The notes under the pieces are model-generated. The model saw nothing but the letters and a program-made list of their open reading frames with translations, searched no databases and was not told the DNA's origin. The translations under genes were made by a program, and so were the position numbers. 64,000 bases of DNA from Sphingomonas kyeonggiensis (lineage in GTDB: Bacteria; Pseudomonadota; Alphaproteobacteria; Sphingomonadales; Sphingomonadaceae). The stretch covers positions 1,054,383 through 1,118,382 of the forward strand of contig NZ_JACIEH010000002.1 of assembly GCF_014196745.1 (NCBI RefSeq). Direction: 5' to 3'. Of this stretch, positions 61,909-64,000 are shown piece by piece (the first letter of the stretch is position 1; each line of letters starts with the position of its first letter).

Positions 61909-61920
61909 GTCGGGTTCTCC

Positions 61921-64000
61921 TTAGAAACGGATCGAGCCGGTGAGGCCGTAGGTGCGCGGATCGTTGAAGATCCCGTAGGTGCCGAGCGCCGCGCTGTAGT
62001 TGCGCAGGAACAGGTGCTGCTCGTTGAGCAGGTTGCGCGCCCAGACCGAGAGCTCGAGGCGGGCGGCGCTGTCATCCAGCTTGATGCCGGCCAGCGCCAG
62101 GCGGCCGTTGACGATGAACGAGGAGTCGCTCTTCGTCGGATCGCTGGTCGAGCTGTACTGGGCGGAGGCGTAATTGCCGTCGATATGCGTGACGATCGTC
62201 GCCGCGCCGACCGGCAGGCGATAGTCGATCGACCCGCTGGCCGAATTCTCCGGCGCGAAGATCGGATAGACCGGCACCAGAGGATTGCCCGCGACGAACG
62301 GGTTCGGCGCCTTGGGCAGGCGGATATATTGATGGGTGTAGTTGCCGGTCAGGGTCAGGCCGGTGACCGGTGCGACCGCCAGCTCGGCCTCGAAGCCCGA
62401 GATCTTGCCCTTGCCGGCGGTGTTGGTCGTCTCCAGCGTGCCGCGGTTCGAACCCGGGATCACCGCGTTGAAGTCGATCTGCACGTCCTTGTAGGTGCCG
62501 GTATAGGCAGTCAGGTTCAGGCGGACATGATTGTCGAGGAAGCTGGCCTTCACGCCGCCCTCGAACTCGGAGACCGATTCCGGGCCGAAGCCGCGATAGG
62601 TGAGCGAGCGCGAATTGGCGCCGGCCGATTTGTAGCCGGTGCTCCACTTGCCATAGACCATTACGCTGTCGGCGACGTCGATCGCGATATTGGCGAGCGG
62701 ATCGAACCGGTCCGAGGTGACGTGCATCGGCACGATCGCGCTCACGCCATTCACTACCGGCAGCGCGCCGTTGACCTTGTCGAGTTCGCCGCTCTTCTTG
62801 TCGTGCGAATAGCGGCCGCCCAGCGTGACGTGCAGGCGATCGCCGAGCAGCGCCGGCGTGTAGGTGAACTGGCCGAACACCGCTGCGCTGTTCGTGCGGG
62901 CGACGCTGGCGCGGTCCGGGAAGGACGTGGCGGAGATCGGCGAGGGCAGGACGGTATAGCCGGTGCCATCGGCGTTGAACTTCAGCGTGTTGGGCGCGAA
63001 GGCGTTATCGCCGACCCGTTCGTTGTAATAGAAGGCGCCGGCGACGAAGCTCAGGCGCGGCAGCTCGCCGAGCAGCTGCACTTCCTGGCTGAACTGGTGC
63101 TGCCCGAAATTGGCCAGGCTGTAGCGGGCGAAATTGCCGTTGGGCGCAAACACCGAGAGGATCGCCGAGCCGTTGTCGTACTGGGTCTGGGTCAGCGTGC
63201 GGTAGCTGCTGATCGAGCGGACGCGCAGGCCGCCGCCCAGCTTCCAGTCGAGATGCAGCGACATGCCGCTGGTGTCGCCGACGCTGGCCTGGAGCGGCAC
63301 GCCGACCAGGCCGGTCTCGGCGCGCTCGGGCTGGAGCTTGATGATCGGGGCGAGGGGCAGGCTGCCCTTGCTCAGCAGCTGGAGATAATAGGGCGATGTC
63401 TCGTCGTGCGAGATGTCGAACTGCCAGAGCGCGCTGAACTTGTCGCTTGGTTCCCAGAGCGTAGCGACATGTGCGCCACGGCGGTCATAGCTGTTGAAGT
63501 CGAGCTGGCCGGCCATCGTGTTGTCGACGGTGCCGCCGCGCTTCTGGATCACCCCGTCGAACTTCAGGCTGATGTTTGCGGCGCGCGGCAGATCGAGATG
63601 CAGTGCAGTCTCGTAGCCGCCGAAGTTTGCGACGCCGGCCGAGGCGTTGAGCTGCAGCTCGCCGCTAGGGCGCTTCGAGACGATGCTGATCGCCCCGCCT
63701 TCGGTGTTGCGGCCGAACAGCGTGCCCTGCGGACCCTTGAGCACTTCGATGCGCTCGATGTCGTAGAGCGCGGTGCCCAGGCCCTGGGCACGGCCGAGAT
63801 AGATGCCGTCCATATAGACGCCGACGCCCTGCTCGCGCGCCGGCTGGTTGGCGTCGCCGAGGAAGCCGACGCCGCGGATGCCGATGACCAGCGCCGAGTT
63901 GCGCGAGAAGAAGGGGGCGACGCGCAGGCCGGGCACCGAGCCGTCGGCCAGGTCGGCAAGGGTTTCGACATGGCGGTTCTGCAGCGCTTCGCTGTTGAGC
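61921..64000 (-). CDS. TonB-dependent receptor, 5' truncated by window edge
   Basis: About 693 residues are visible. The frame is open to the window end, so the signal peptide and TonB box lie outside. The plug domain shows VPGLRVAPFFSRNSALVIGI, then IERIEVLKGPQGTLFGRNTE and GGAISIVSKRPS. The beta-barrel ends NDPRTYGLTGSIRF with the terminal Phe expected for outer membrane insertion. It resembles the CirA/FecA-like receptors abundant in sphingomonads. The ligand is unknown; the adjoining secreted phosphatase suggests a phosphorylated substrate, but this is speculative. Confidence 0.92.
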   Translation of the reverse strand, partial: LNSEALQNRHVETLADLADGSVPGLRVAPFFSRNSALVIGIRGVGFLGDANQPAREQGVGVYMDGIYLGRAQGLGTALYDIERIEVLKGPQGTLFGRNTEGGAISIVSKRPSGELQLNASAGVANFGGYETALHLDLPRAANISLKFDGVIQKRGGTVDNTMAGQLDFNSYDRRGAHVATLWEPSDKFSALWQFDISHDETSPYYLQLLSKGSLPLAPIIKLQPERAETGLVGVPLQASVGDTSGMSLHLDWKLGGGLRVRSISSYRTLTQTQYDNGSAILSVFAPNGNFARYSLANFGQHQFSQEVQLLGELPRLSFVAGAFYYNERVGDNAFAPNTLKFNADGTGYTVLPSPISATSFPDRASVARTNSAAVFGQFTYTPALLGDRLHVTLGGRYSHDKKSGELDKVNGALPVVNGVSAIVPMHVTSDRFDPLANIAIDVADSVMVYGKWSTGYKSAGANSRSLTYRGFGPESVSEFEGGVKASFLDNHVRLNLTAYTGTYKDVQIDFNAVIPGSNRGTLETTNTAGKGKISGFEAELAVAPVTGLTLTGNYTHQYIRLPKAPNPFVAGNPLVPVYPIFAPENSASGSIDYRLPVGAATIVTHIDGNYASAQYSSTSDPTKSDSSFIVNGRLALAGIKLDDSAARLELSVWARNLLNEQHLFLRNYSAALGTYGIFNDPRTYGLTGSIRF

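Overview
The window looks like chromosomal DNA of a Sphingomonas-like alphaproteobacterium. This is inferred from the very high GC content, heavily overlapping operons, a TonB-dependent receptor beside a sugar/galactonate locus, and a MarR/NodT/EmrAB efflux operon. No rRNA, tRNA, CRISPR array, insertion sequence, integrase or capsid/terminase gene was seen.

Layout. (1) 1-4736: sugar catabolism on the + strand: the 3' part of a sodium/sugar symporter, dgoK, dgoA, then a secreted GH43 glycosidase and a secreted SGNH hydrolase. (2) 5178-43063: a contractile injection system of the extracellular (eCIS, Afp/PVC-like) type. A sigma-54 activator (5178-6494) is followed by three TGTNACA palindromes and a canonical -24/-12 promoter (6605-6620). 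About 36.4 kb of co-directional, mostly overlapping genes then follow: DUF3467-like protein, Pvc16-like cap protein, sheath, tube, second sheath, second tube, CIS_tube-like hub adaptor, small Pvc6-like protein, gp27-like hub, gp5-like spike, a baseplate-region protein with a C-terminal membrane segment, gp25, baseplate J, tail protein I, two small Ig-like proteins, three proteins sharing one N-terminal module, an unknown protein, a Pvc15-like AAA+ ATPase, and a 2915-residue terminal protein that looks like a multidomain cargo toxin. (3) 43182-44894: a divergent HxlR regulator/NmrA-like reductase pair with a perfect palindrome between them. (4) 44974-49682 (- strand): marR, nodT-like outer membrane factor, emrA-like and emrB-like efflux genes. 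(5) 50219-54162: two SGNH proteins, an MBOAT acyltransferase and a small membrane protein, probably an O-acetylation module for a cell-surface polymer. (6) 54259-60968: a semialdehyde dehydrogenase, then a membrane-bound patatin-like lipase (- strand) facing a lipoprotein, papain-like peptidase and unknown gene (+ strand). (7) 61036-64000 (- strand): a secreted tyrosine-phosphatase-family protein and a TonB-dependent receptor that runs off the window.

How it works together (inference). The activator, whose receiver-like domain has no visible phospho-acceptor, would switch on the whole injection-system operon through RNA polymerase-sigma-54. The structural genes would build a sheathed tube on a baseplate, the AAA+ protein would assist assembly or loading, and the large terminal protein would be the payload. 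The most unusual points are the single sigma-54 switch, the membrane segment in a baseplate-region protein, the three-member family of large baseplate/fibre-like proteins, the low-complexity insertions in sheath and hub adaptor, and a cargo combining annexin-like, JAMM-like, ADP-ribosyltransferase-like and HNH-like regions with no obvious immunity gene after it.
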